Positions 13,979 to 21,910 of a DNA stretch of 34,652 bases are shown piece by piece (the first letter of the stretch is position 1; each line of letters starts with the position of its first letter). The DNA is from a virus. The position numbers and the translations under genes were made by a program. The stretch lies in IMG/VR virus record IMGVR_UViG_3300025913_000080, positions 1 to 34,652 of that record, one strand, 5' to 3'. The notes beneath the pieces were generated by a model. The model did not search any database, was not told where the DNA came from, and was given only the letters and a program-made list of their open reading frames with translations.

Positions 13979-14597
13979 CCGGGGTCGTCAGCGCCCGTTC
14001 GTCCGACCAGCCCTGCCTCAGGCGGTCGGAGAGCGTGCCGCGGTTCATCTTCAAGGTGTCCGCCCACTCGGCCAGTGTAGCCGTGCGCCCGTCGGGATGG
14101 CGCAGGATGTGGTTGCTGCGCTTGTTCCGCGCTTGTTCGATTGCGGTCGCCCAGCGGCAGTTGCCGGGACCATAACCCCGGTCGTTGTCGATGCGTTCCA
14201 GGCTAGTACCGGGCGGCTTTTCGCCCATGTCGGCCAAGAAAACGGCGAAGTCGCGCCAAGACTCGTCAACGGTGAACCCTCTTCCGCCGTAGTGAACGAA
14301 TGCGCCGTGCTTGGGATTGGTGGAGCGCGCCCACATACCGGCCCAGGAGTAATAGGTCGGGGAAGCGCCCGCCGCCGCCGCGTGGCCGTGCTTCGTGCTT
14401 CTTGCCGCCAGTCCCTCCAGCTTGCGGCAACCGCAGGACTGAGAACGCCCGTCGCGGAGCACTATCCCGTTGATGACGCGCTCGACGCCACAAGCGCATC
14501 GACACCGCCACCGAGTGCCGCCAGCCGGGGAGTTTTCGGCCCGTGCGAGGACCGCCCAGCGGCCTACCGTTTGCCCAGTCAAGTCGATTGCTCTCAT
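13932..14597 (-). CDS. Homing-endonuclease-like protein (HNH/AP2-type with HTH tail)
   Basis: The product has 221 residues and is the only minus-strand gene clearly inserted within the virion operon. The N-terminus has GQTVGRWAVLARAE and a zinc-type CRCACG...SCGCRKLEG set. The middle has YYSWAGMWAR and YGGRGFTVDESWRDF, then SLERIDNDRGYGPGNCRWAT, the hallmark of a widespread phage mobile family related to HNH/AP2 endonucleases. The C-terminus (RTATLAEWADTLKMNRGTLS followed by RLRQGW) is a NUMOD-like DNA-binding helix-turn-helix. Such free-standing genes spread by cutting related phages. It overlaps the end of the upstream gene by 47 bases. Confidence 0.75.
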   Translation of the reverse strand: MRAIDLTGQTVGRWAVLARAENSPAGGTRWRCRCACGVERVINGIVLRDGRSQSCGCRKLEGLAARSTKHGHAAAAGASPTYYSWAGMWARSTNPKHGAFVHYGGRGFTVDESWRDFAVFLADMGEKPPGTSLERIDNDRGYGPGNCRWATAIEQARNKRSNHILRHPDGRTATLAEWADTLKMNRGTLSDRLRQGWSDERALTTPVRQWSTRPEPGPDPP

Positions 14598-14656
14598 GAC
14601 ATTAACCTACGTCATAGAGCGCCTAAGGTCAACAAAATCAACGCGATGGTCGCGTG

Positions 14657-14992
14657 ATGCCCCACACCCGCGACGCCATCGTCTACGACCCGAACACCCT
14701 GATCATGCAGATGATCATCATTCCCGATGATGACGACGAATTGCGCGATCCGGCCTTCAACCCCCCAGGCATGGCGCAACTGCACGTCGACCGTCTCGAC
14801 GCTGATGCGCAAGACCCCCTGCCGAAGGTGGATGATCAGCCCGTCGCCGTGGCCAGAGCGATCATTGACCGGGCGGTTGCGGCTGCCGCAAGCCTCGGCG
14901 TGGCCCTCCGGCCAAGCGCGGAAGTCGCCGACGCAAAACCCGTGGATGCCTCGCCCGTAGACGACGCCGGAGCGCAAGAGGCCGTCCCCTGA
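14657..14992 (+). CDS. Small acidic tail-region protein, possible frameshift partner
   Basis: The product has 111 residues from ATG 14657 (GTG at 14654 is adjacent). It begins MPHTRDAIVYDPNTLIMQMI, has an acidic PDDDDE segment, then an Ala-rich helix and an acidic tail. It ends GTC CCC TGA at 14984-14992. The downstream Gly-rich gene opens in the -1 frame at exactly this point without an ATG or GTG. The product may therefore be made alone or as a fusion to that gene by slippage on CCC. No family recognised. Confidence 0.55.
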   Translation: MPHTRDAIVYDPNTLIMQMIIIPDDDDELRDPAFNPPGMAQLHVDRLDADAQDPLPKVDDQPVAVARAIIDRAVAAAASLGVALRPSAEVADAKPVDASPVDDAGAQEAVP

Positions 14993-15990
14993 CCACGGTC
15001 GTTCTGACCTCCGGCACGTCGTTTTCCAAACCGGCGGGCTGGGATAACGCCAACAACAAGAGCTACGGTATTGCCGGCGGCGGCAAGGGCGGCGTCGGGC
15101 AGGCCTTCGGCGTTGCGGGGGGTGGCGGCGGCAGCGGCTCTTATGCCGAGGGCGTCAACGTCACGATCTCTGGCAGCGCGGCCTATCAGGTTGGCGTCGC
15201 CAAGACCACGACCGGAGCGGGGACGGTCAGTGATACTTCGGCGACGTGGTTCAATGGCACGGCCGCCAATGCAGCGTCGCTGGGCGCTCGCGGTGGCGGC
15301 GCTGGTGTTGCGGGAGCATCGGGGGGGACTGGCGGCGCGGCCGGCGTGTCAGTTGGCAATTCCGGCTCCAACCTGCGAGCCGGCTCCGCTGGCGGCCTTG
15401 GTGATCCGGCGGGCGGGACGGGCGGCGGCGGCGCTGGCGCTCCTGGCCCGAGCGCCGTGGGCGCGGTCGGCCAAGCCGGAGCCTCAGGCGGCCTTGGCGG
15501 TAGCGGCGATGGCGGTGCGGGCGGTGCGGGCGGCGCAACCGATACCGCTGGCAGCGCTGGCACGGAAATCAGCGGTGGCGCTGGCTCTGGCGGTGGGGGC
15601 GGCGGCGCGGCCAGCAGTGGCGGCGGCCAGGGCGGGGCCTATGGCGCGGGCGGCGGCGGTGGCGCGGCCTTTGCGACGACGGCCGGGGCTGGCGCTCAGG
15701 GAGTCATCATCGTCACCTACGTCTCGGGCCTCACGGCGGCCCAAGGCTCTTTCACCCTCACCGGCCGATCGGCAAACCTCCTCGTTGGACGCAGCCTGAC
15801 CGCAGCCCGCGGCTCATTCGTCCTCACCGGCAAGGCCGCGAACTTCATCCGCACCCTTCGGTTTGCGGTTCAGACCGGCCTTTTCAACCTCAGCGGCTCT
15901 GACGCCGACCTCCTCGGGCTCTGGCGCGAGATTTCGCAGAACCCCGAGTTCTGGACGCCCATCGCCGACACCGACGAAACCTGGACGTGA
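14989..15990 (+). CDS. Gly-rich tail fibre or receptor-binding protein
   Basis: The product has 333 residues if counted from CTG 14989. The reading frame has no ATG or GTG before residue 120, but the sequence from TTVVLTSGTSFSKPAGWDN onward is a typical phage tail-protein beginning, followed by a long Gly/Ala-rich collagen-like region with many GGxG repeats (about 35-245). The C-terminus has three related units (GSFTLTGRSANLL, GSFVLTGKAANFI, GLFNLSGSDADLL), common at the ends of fibre proteins. Initiation is either CTG overlapping the previous TGA, or -1 frameshifting at CCC-UGA from the gene before. Confidence 0.75.
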   Translation: MTTVVLTSGTSFSKPAGWDNANNKSYGIAGGGKGGVGQAFGVAGGGGGSGSYAEGVNVTISGSAAYQVGVAKTTTGAGTVSDTSATWFNGTAANAASLGARGGGAGVAGASGGTGGAAGVSVGNSGSNLRAGSAGGLGDPAGGTGGGGAGAPGPSAVGAVGQAGASGGLGGSGDGGAGGAGGATDTAGSAGTEISGGAGSGGGGGGAASSGGGQGGAYGAGGGGGAAFATTAGAGAQGVIIVTYVSGLTAAQGSFTLTGRSANLLVGRSLTAARGSFVLTGKAANFIRTLRFAVQTGLFNLSGSDADLLGLWREISQNPEFWTPIADTDETWT

Positions 15991-15993
15991 TGC

Positions 15994-16479
15994 ATGGCTG
16001 ACACCACCACCACTACCGAGGCTTTTACCAAGCCTGAAGTGAACGCCTCGGCGGACACTTGGGGAACGAAGCTCAACACCGATCTCGACCAGATCGACGC
16101 CGCGTTCGCCCTGCGTCCGAAGACCTTCAACGTCCGCGCCGTGATCGACGGCTCTGGCTCGGCCATCACGACCGGCGTCAAGGGCGATATCGAGTTCCCG
16201 TTCAACGCCACGATCACCGCGGTTCGTCTTCTCGCGGATCAGTCCGGATCGATCGCCATCGATCTCTGGAAGGACACCTACGCCAACTATCCGCCGACCA
16301 TCGCGGACACCATCGTGTCGGCCACTCCGCCGACCATCACGACCGCCACCAAGGCGCAGGACTCGACCCTCTCCGGCTGGACGAAGACCATCACGGCGGG
16401 GGACATCATCCGTTACAACGTGAATAGCTGCACGGCGATCACCCGCTGCACGCTGATGATCACGGTCGCCACGCGGTAG
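15994..16479 (+). CDS. Tail fibre-type protein
   Basis: The product has 161 residues. The N-terminal [20 protein letters not shown] followed by [12 protein letters not shown] is a recurrent virion-attachment motif of phage fibre and tail proteins. The remainder is a beta-rich domain ([42 protein letters not shown]). Location between the Gly-rich fibre and the gp10-like tail factor agrees. Host-surface binding is inferred. Confidence 0.65.
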   Translation: MADTTTTTEAFTKPEVNASADTWGTKLNTDLDQIDAAFALRPKTFNVRAVIDGSGSAITTGVKGDIEFPFNATITAVRLLADQSGSIAIDLWKDTYANYPPTIADTIVSATPPTITTATKAQDSTLSGWTKTITAGDIIRYNVNSCTAITRCTLMITVATR

Positions 16480-16480
16480 G

Positions 16481-17971
16481 ATGTACCTCCCGCTCGCTTT
16501 GCCCCCTGGGGTCTGGGCCAATGGCACGGACTACCAGACCAAGGGGCGCTACCGGACGCAGAACCTGACCCGCTGGTCCGCCGGCGCGCCTGGCTCGACG
16601 CTCCAGCCTATCGGGGCCTGGCGGGCGAAGACCGCGTCCACCGTGACCGGCAAGGCCAGGGCAATCCTGACCTGGAAGACCAATTCCTCCCTGACCTACG
16701 CGGCGATTGGAACCCACTCGCACCTCTACGCGATGAACCGGGCCGGGACGGTCTACGATATCACCCCGGTGGGCTTTGCCTCGGGCCGGGCCGACGCGGT
16801 GGCGGGCGGGGGCTACGGAACGTCGAGCTATGGCTCTGCCAGCTACGGCGCGCCTCGTCCGGATACGACCCTCGTTCAGGACGCCTCGGTGTGGGACCTG
16901 GACACCTGGGGCGAGGACCTCGTTGGCTGCATGGCCGACGATGGGGTCATCTACGAATGGGGCCTGAACACCGGAACCCCGGCCGCCGCCGTCTCCGGGG
17001 CTCCGACCGCCATCGGCATCCTGGTCACGGAAGAGGGATTCCTGTTCGCGCTCGGGGCCGACAGCGACTTCCGGACCATCGCCTGGAGCGATCAGCAGGA
17101 CAACACGACCTGGACGCCCGATCCGACCAACCAGGCCCGGAATTTCCCGCTCCAGACCTTCGGCAAGATCATTTGTGGGCGGAGAGCCACCGGCGCGGTT
17201 CTGATCTTCACCGAAGTGGACGTATGGCGCGGGTCCTACGTCGGCCCCCCTCTGGTCTACGGCTTCGAACGCCTCGCTTCCGAATGCGGCATCGTCTCGA
17301 AGGGCGCCGCGCTCAACGCCGGGGGCAACTGCTACTGGATGGGGGCGGCGAATTTCTGGATCTACAACGGCTACGTCGAGCCGCTTCCGTGCGACGTGAA
17401 CGATCGGGTGTTCCAGGACTTCAACCGCACCCAGGCATCCAAGGTCACGGGCTTTCACAACAGCGAATTTGGCGAGGTATGGTGGTTCTACCCCTCCGCC
17501 GCCAGTGTCGAGAACGACCGCTACGTCTTCTTCGACTACCGCCACAACCATTGGGGCGTCGGTGAGCTGAGCCGGCTGTCGATCACTGGACGAGGGGTGT
17601 TTCTCTACCCCCTGGCGGTCGATTCCAGCGGGAACATCTGGGAGCACGAGGTTTCCTCCGGGGGGACCTTCAGCGGAACCCAGCCCTACGCCCGCGGGGG
17701 GCCGATCGAGCTCGGCAACGGCGACAAGGTGTTCATGGCCCGGGAGCTCGTTCCGGACGAGCGCACGGCCGGCGACGCGACCGTGACCTTCTACGCCAAG
17801 TTCTGGCCGAACGGCGACGAAGAGACCATCGGCCCTTACGCGGCGGCCAATCCGATCGATGTCCGGTTCACCGCCCGTCAGGTGGAGGTGGAGTACATGT
17901 TCAGCGCCACCCCGACATCATCCCAGATCGGCGTTCCCCGGCTGGAAGTCGTTCCGAGGGGAAGCCGGTGA
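16481..17971 (+). CDS. Tail accessory/hub protein (P22 gp10-like)
   Basis: The product has 496 residues with Trp- and Gly-rich strand repeats expected of a beta-propeller-like tail hub: YAAIGTHSHLYAMN, EDLVGCMADDGVIYEWG, WSDQQDNTTWTPDPTNQ, TGAVLIFTEVDVWRGSYVG, GGNCYWMGAANFWIYNG. Size, motif layout and place after the adaptor match the P22 gp10 packaged-DNA stabilisation/tail factor family in short-tailed phages. Its stop overlaps the next GTG (GTGA). Confidence 0.75.
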   Translation: MYLPLALPPGVWANGTDYQTKGRYRTQNLTRWSAGAPGSTLQPIGAWRAKTASTVTGKARAILTWKTNSSLTYAAIGTHSHLYAMNRAGTVYDITPVGFASGRADAVAGGGYGTSSYGSASYGAPRPDTTLVQDASVWDLDTWGEDLVGCMADDGVIYEWGLNTGTPAAAVSGAPTAIGILVTEEGFLFALGADSDFRTIAWSDQQDNTTWTPDPTNQARNFPLQTFGKIICGRRATGAVLIFTEVDVWRGSYVGPPLVYGFERLASECGIVSKGAALNAGGNCYWMGAANFWIYNGYVEPLPCDVNDRVFQDFNRTQASKVTGFHNSEFGEVWWFYPSAASVENDRYVFFDYRHNHWGVGELSRLSITGRGVFLYPLAVDSSGNIWEHEVSSGGTFSGTQPYARGGPIELGNGDKVFMARELVPDERTAGDATVTFYAKFWPNGDEETIGPYAAANPIDVRFTARQVEVEYMFSATPTSSQIGVPRLEVVPRGSR

Positions 17972-18180
17972 GGCTCGGCAAGCCTCCGGAAGCCTACAAC
18001 CAGCTTGAGCAGGCTCGCCTGAGGGCCGCGCTGGAACAGGCCGACGCGCAGAACCTGAAGAAGGGCGCCGACATCCTCATGGGGGGATCGGAGCGGATCG
18101 TTCTCTACTCGCCCAACGGCACGGCCTACGCGCTCCAGGTGAACAACGCCGGGACGCTTTCCACGGCGGCTTATCCATGA
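17968..18180 (+). CDS. Small unrecognised tail-region protein
   Basis: The product has 70 residues, GTG start in a GTGA overlap and its stop overlapping the next ATG. The N-terminal half is a charged helix (NQLEQARLRAALEQADAQN), and the C-terminal half looks like a short beta hairpin (RIVLYSPNGTAYALQVNNAG). Coupling on both sides supports the gene. Role unknown. Confidence 0.55.
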   Translation: MRLGKPPEAYNQLEQARLRAALEQADAQNLKKGADILMGGSERIVLYSPNGTAYALQVNNAGTLSTAAYP

Positions 18181-18578
18181 CCCCCGAAGAGTTCGAAGAC
18201 GCCTGGGAACGGGCCTCCCCGTGGTTCGAGATTGCCCTGAGACACGGCGGCAACCTCTGGACGCTCGACGCGGTGAAGGCCGAAATCCTCGCCGGCCGGG
18301 CGCAGTTCTGGAGCAACGACACGGCCTCCGCCGTGACGCAGTTCGTCTATTCGCCGTCGGCCAAGACGCTCAGCTACTGGCTCCTGGGAGGGGACACCCA
18401 GGGGCTGCGCGACCTCCTTCCGCAGGCCGAGCGCTGGGGCATCGAGAACGACTGTCTCGTCTTCACCGGGACGGGCCGCCGGGGCTTTGAGCGCCGCTTC
18501 GGAAGCGCCGGCTACAAGGCCAGGGCCACCGTCTACGTCAAAGACCTTCGGCCGATGGTGGGGGCTATGATCCAATGA
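18177..18578 (+). CDS. Tail-region protein, weak GNAT-like resemblance
   Basis: The product has 133 residues with ATGA overlaps at both ends. The middle and end (TLSYWLLGGDTQGLRDLLPQ, GIENDCLVFTGTGRRGFERRF, GYKARATVYVKDL) recall small phage proteins compared with acyltransferase-like internal virion proteins, especially the GRRGFERR turn. No acetyl-CoA loop can be pointed to with certainty, so enzyme activity is not claimed. It precedes the three large internal-type proteins and may be part of the ejection machinery. Confidence 0.5.
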   Translation: MTPEEFEDAWERASPWFEIALRHGGNLWTLDAVKAEILAGRAQFWSNDTASAVTQFVYSPSAKTLSYWLLGGDTQGLRDLLPQAERWGIENDCLVFTGTGRRGFERRFGSAGYKARATVYVKDLRPMVGAMIQ

Positions 18579-21500
18579 GCGCCAACGAATCCACCTCCTC
18601 CTCCCAGCAGCAGGCCACGTCCCAGCAGCAGCTTGATCCGCAGATCAAGCAACTCCTGCTCGGGAACGCCGGAACCGCCCAGCAGCTCGGCCAAACGCCG
18701 TTCCAGCCCTACACCGGGGAGCTGACGGCCCCGCTTACGCAGGCTCAGAACGACGCCGGCAACCTGTTCGCCCAGGCTCCGAACGCCGGAACGGGAGCGA
18801 TCAACGCCGGGATCATGGCGGCCCAGAACGTCGCCAACGCCGCTCCTCCGAGCCTTAACGCCACCGGCTACAATCCGACGGGAGCGGGGGCCGCCGGTTA
18901 CGGCCCGACCATGGGCAACACCGCCCTGGCTGGTTCGACAGGCTACGGCGCGAACCTGTTCAACCCCACGGGCTATCAGGGGCAGGGCTACAACGCCTTC
19001 AGCGTGACCCCGTCGAGCGCGGGTGCCGCCGGCTATGGCGCCGCTCGGACGGGCGCGGCTCAGGCCGGATCGCAAGGTTACGATCCCACCAGTGCAATGG
19101 CCGGGATTTCTGCGTCCCAGGGCTACGACGCCAGCCAGGCCGGGTCTGCCCAGGCCGGGTCTCAAGGCTACACCGCCAATCAGACCGGCTCGGCTCAAGC
19201 TGGCTCTACCGGCTACGGCGCGGCGATCTCGCAGGCGGGCCTGACCGGCTCGCAGGGCTATGACGCCGCCAGTGCGAACGCCGGCATTGCAGGCTCTCAG
19301 GGCTACGGGGCCACCCAAGCCGGGTCGCAGGGCTACCGCGCCCAGCAGTCGCAGGCGGCTCAGGCCGGCTCGCAGGGCTACCAGGCCACCAACGCGGGCT
19401 CCCAAGGCTATGGCGCCGCCAACGCCGGGGCGACGGGCTACACAGGGGCTCAAGCCGGGTCTCAAGGCTATACCGGGGCGCAGACCGGGGCGACGGGCTT
19501 TACGGGCGCTCAGACGGGCTCGCAGGGCTATACCGCCAACGGCTACACCGCCGGCAATATCGGCCCGTACTCGAACGCCAACGCCGCGTCGATCAACCCC
19601 GGCTCGGTCGGAGCGGTCAACGGCGGTCAGGTCTCTCAAAGCCAGATCGACAACTACCTCAATCCGTACACCTCGGATGTGGTCAACACGTCCCTGGCGG
19701 ACCTCGAACGCCAGCGTCAGATCGAGCAAACCTACAACAACGCCAAAGCCACCGCCGCCCATGCTTTCGGGGGCACGGGCTCGGCGATCCTCGCGTCGCA
19801 GACCAACGACAACTATGCGCGCACGGCGGCGTCGACCGCGGCGCAACTGCGATCGAGCGGCTTCGACAACGCCGTCTCGAATGCCCAGCAGGACTTGGGC
19901 CGGTCCCTCACCGCCCAGCAGTCCAACCAGTCGGCAAACCTGAACGTCGCGAACGCGAATGCAGCGAACCAGCAGCAGGCGAACCTGTTCAACGCCGGGA
20001 ACAGCTTCACGGCGGCCCAAGGCGACCAGGCGGCTCGCAACGCCGCAGCGCAGTACGGGGCCGAAGCGGGCAACCAGGCCAACCTGTTCGGGGCTCAGTC
20101 GGCGAACACTGCCGCCCTGGCCAACCAGGCGTCGACCAACTCGGCGAACCTCTTCAACGCCGGGGCCGCGAACACCGCGTCGCTGGCCAACCAGGCGTCG
20201 ACCAATCAGGCGCTGCAATTCGGGGCGGGGGCCGCAAATACGGCCGCCTTGAGCAATCAGGCGTCGACCAACGCCGCCAATCAGTTCGGGGCTGGCGCGC
20301 TCAACACCGCCTCGCTGGCCAATCAGCAGGCGCAAAACACCGCCGGTCAGTTCGGCGCGAACGCCGCCAATACCGCTCAGCTCGCCAATCAACAGGCCCA
20401 GAACACGGCCGGCCAATTCGGAGCAGCCTCGGCCAACCAAGCGGCGCTGGCCAATGCCGCCGCCCTGCAACAGAACAACCAGCAGAACGCCGCAGCGGTC
20501 AACGCCGCGCGCCAGTTCGGCGCAAGCTCTGCCAACACCGCGGCCCTATCCAACCAGCAGGCGGCGAACCAGGCCAACCAGTTCGGGGCCAACGCCGCGA
20601 ACACCGCAGGACTGGCCAACGCCCAGAACATCCAGCAAGCCAACCTGACCAACGCCGCGGCCCTGAACCAGGCGCGCCAATTCGGAGCCGGAGCGGCCAA
20701 TCAGGCGGGGATTGTCAACGCCGGCAACATCCAGCAGACGAACCTCGCCAACGCTTCCAACGTCAATCAGGCGAGCCAGTTCGGCGCGAACGCGGCTAAC
20801 ACCGCCGCGCTCTCCAACGCCCAGAACCTGCAACAGTCGCTGCTGTCCAATCAGCAGGCCCAGAACACGGCGAACCAGTTCGGCGCGTCGGCGGCCAATC
20901 AGGCGAACCTCTTCAACGCCGGCAACCTCCAGCAGTCCCTGCTGTCGAACCAAGCGGCCAACAACACCGCCGCCCAGTTTGGGGCCAACGCGGCGAACAC
21001 CAACTCGCTGGCCAATGCGGCGAACGTCCAGCAGGTCAACCTGGCCAATTCGAACGCCGCCAATCAGGCGTCTCAATTCGGGGCCAATGCCGCCAATCAG
21101 GTCAGCCAGTACAACGCCGGGAACACCCAGCAGGCCCTGCTCGCCAATCAGGCGGCGCAGAACCAGGCGCGGCAATTCACGGCCGGCAATCAGCAGCAGA
21201 CCAACCTGTTCAACGCCGGGAATGCTCAACAAGCGGGCCTCGCCAATCAGGCCGCGGGCAACGCAGCCTCGGAGTTCGGCGCGAACGCAGCCAACTCGGC
21301 GAACCTCTTCAACGCCACGTCGGCCAACAATGCCGCCCAGGCGAACGCGGGCGCGCTCAACACGGCGGGCCAGTTCGGCGCGGGAGCCGCCAACCAAGCC
21401 GCGCTCACCAATGCCGGGGCGATCAACAACCAGACGGCGCTCAACCAGTCGGCGGCGAACACGGCCAACCAGTACAACGCCTCGAATGCCCAGCAGGCGA

Positions 21501-21898
21501 ACCTGTTCAACGCCCAGGCGGGGAACGAGGCGGGTCAATTCAACGCCCAGGCCCAGAACGCCGCCAGCCAGCAGAACGTCCAGAACCTGCTCCAGGCGCT
21601 CGGGCTGAACCTGAATGCCGCCTCGACCCTGGGCAACCTCGGGACGGCGCAACAGCAGAACCTGATCAACGCGGCCACGGCGCTCAACCAGTCGGGCGCC
21701 CAGCAGCAGGCGACGCAGCAGGCGGCGGACTCGGCGGCTTACGGCCAGTACCAGAACCAACAGCAATGGCCGCTGATGCTGCAACAGCTCGTCAATCAGA
21801 GCCTCGGGCTGGTGGGCAATCCGGTGCTCACCAACTCGCAATCGAGCGGGACGGGCTCCGGCCAAAGCTTCGGCTTCAACCTGCTGCCTCCTAAGTAA
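18575..21898 (+). CDS. Giant low-complexity virion protein, ejection-type candidate
   Basis: The product has 1107 residues. After a short N-terminus (DPQIKQLLLGNAGTAQQLG), residues about 99-324 hold around 20 aromatic repeats of the type AGSQGY-x-A, a Gly/Ser/Gln/Tyr low-complexity domain with an aromatic every 9-15 residues. Residues about 352-430 form a normal domain (SQIDNYLNPYTSDVV, ERQRQIEQTYNNAKATAAHA, AFGGTGSAILASQT) found in other phage internal proteins. From about 450 to 1030 there are roughly 22-residue repeats such as NQQAQNTAGQFGANAANTAQ, very rich in Asn, Gln and Ala. There is no Cys. Its place among tail and ejection genes suggests an internal or DNA-transfer role. Confidence 0.7.
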   Translation: MSANESTSSSQQQATSQQQLDPQIKQLLLGNAGTAQQLGQTPFQPYTGELTAPLTQAQNDAGNLFAQAPNAGTGAINAGIMAAQNVANAAPPSLNATGYNPTGAGAAGYGPTMGNTALAGSTGYGANLFNPTGYQGQGYNAFSVTPSSAGAAGYGAARTGAAQAGSQGYDPTSAMAGISASQGYDASQAGSAQAGSQGYTANQTGSAQAGSTGYGAAISQAGLTGSQGYDAASANAGIAGSQGYGATQAGSQGYRAQQSQAAQAGSQGYQATNAGSQGYGAANAGATGYTGAQAGSQGYTGAQTGATGFTGAQTGSQGYTANGYTAGNIGPYSNANAASINPGSVGAVNGGQVSQSQIDNYLNPYTSDVVNTSLADLERQRQIEQTYNNAKATAAHAFGGTGSAILASQTNDNYARTAASTAAQLRSSGFDNAVSNAQQDLGRSLTAQQSNQSANLNVANANAANQQQANLFNAGNSFTAAQGDQAARNAAAQYGAEAGNQANLFGAQSANTAALANQASTNSANLFNAGAANTASLANQASTNQALQFGAGAANTAALSNQASTNAANQFGAGALNTASLANQQAQNTAGQFGANAANTAQLANQQAQNTAGQFGAASANQAALANAAALQQNNQQNAAAVNAARQFGASSANTAALSNQQAANQANQFGANAANTAGLANAQNIQQANLTNAAALNQARQFGAGAANQAGIVNAGNIQQTNLANASNVNQASQFGANAANTAALSNAQNLQQSLLSNQQAQNTANQFGASAANQANLFNAGNLQQSLLSNQAANNTAAQFGANAANTNSLANAANVQQVNLANSNAANQASQFGANAANQVSQYNAGNTQQALLANQAAQNQARQFTAGNQQQTNLFNAGNAQQAGLANQAAGNAASEFGANAANSANLFNATSANNAAQANAGALNTAGQFGAGAANQAALTNAGAINNQTALNQSAANTANQYNASNAQQANLFNAQAGNEAGQFNAQAQNAASQQNVQNLLQALGLNLNAASTLGNLGTAQQQNLINAATALNQSGAQQQATQQAADSAAYGQYQNQQQWPLMLQQLVNQSLGLVGNPVLTNSQSSGTGSGQSFGFNLLPPK

Positions 21899-21910
21899 GG
21901 CTTGACCAGC

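Noticed and set aside
16612-16642. Possible sixth hairpin repeat copy (GGCG...CGTCCACC)
   Set aside because: The inner bases do not pair, the flanks do not match, and the segment is ordinary coding sequence of the tail factor.
16460-17647. 395-codon antisense frame opposite the gp10-like gene
   Set aside because: Shadow frame; the sense product has a coherent tail-protein pattern and operon overlaps.
19060-19540. Regular short DNA repeats that might suggest a CRISPR array
   Set aside because: The repeats are in frame, imperfect and encode AGSQGY-type peptide repeats without unique spacers of constant length.
18533-21865. Long antisense frames (645 and 439 codons) opposite the repeat-rich virion protein
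   Set aside because: They mirror the low-complexity repeats of the sense gene and have no independent start signals or domains.
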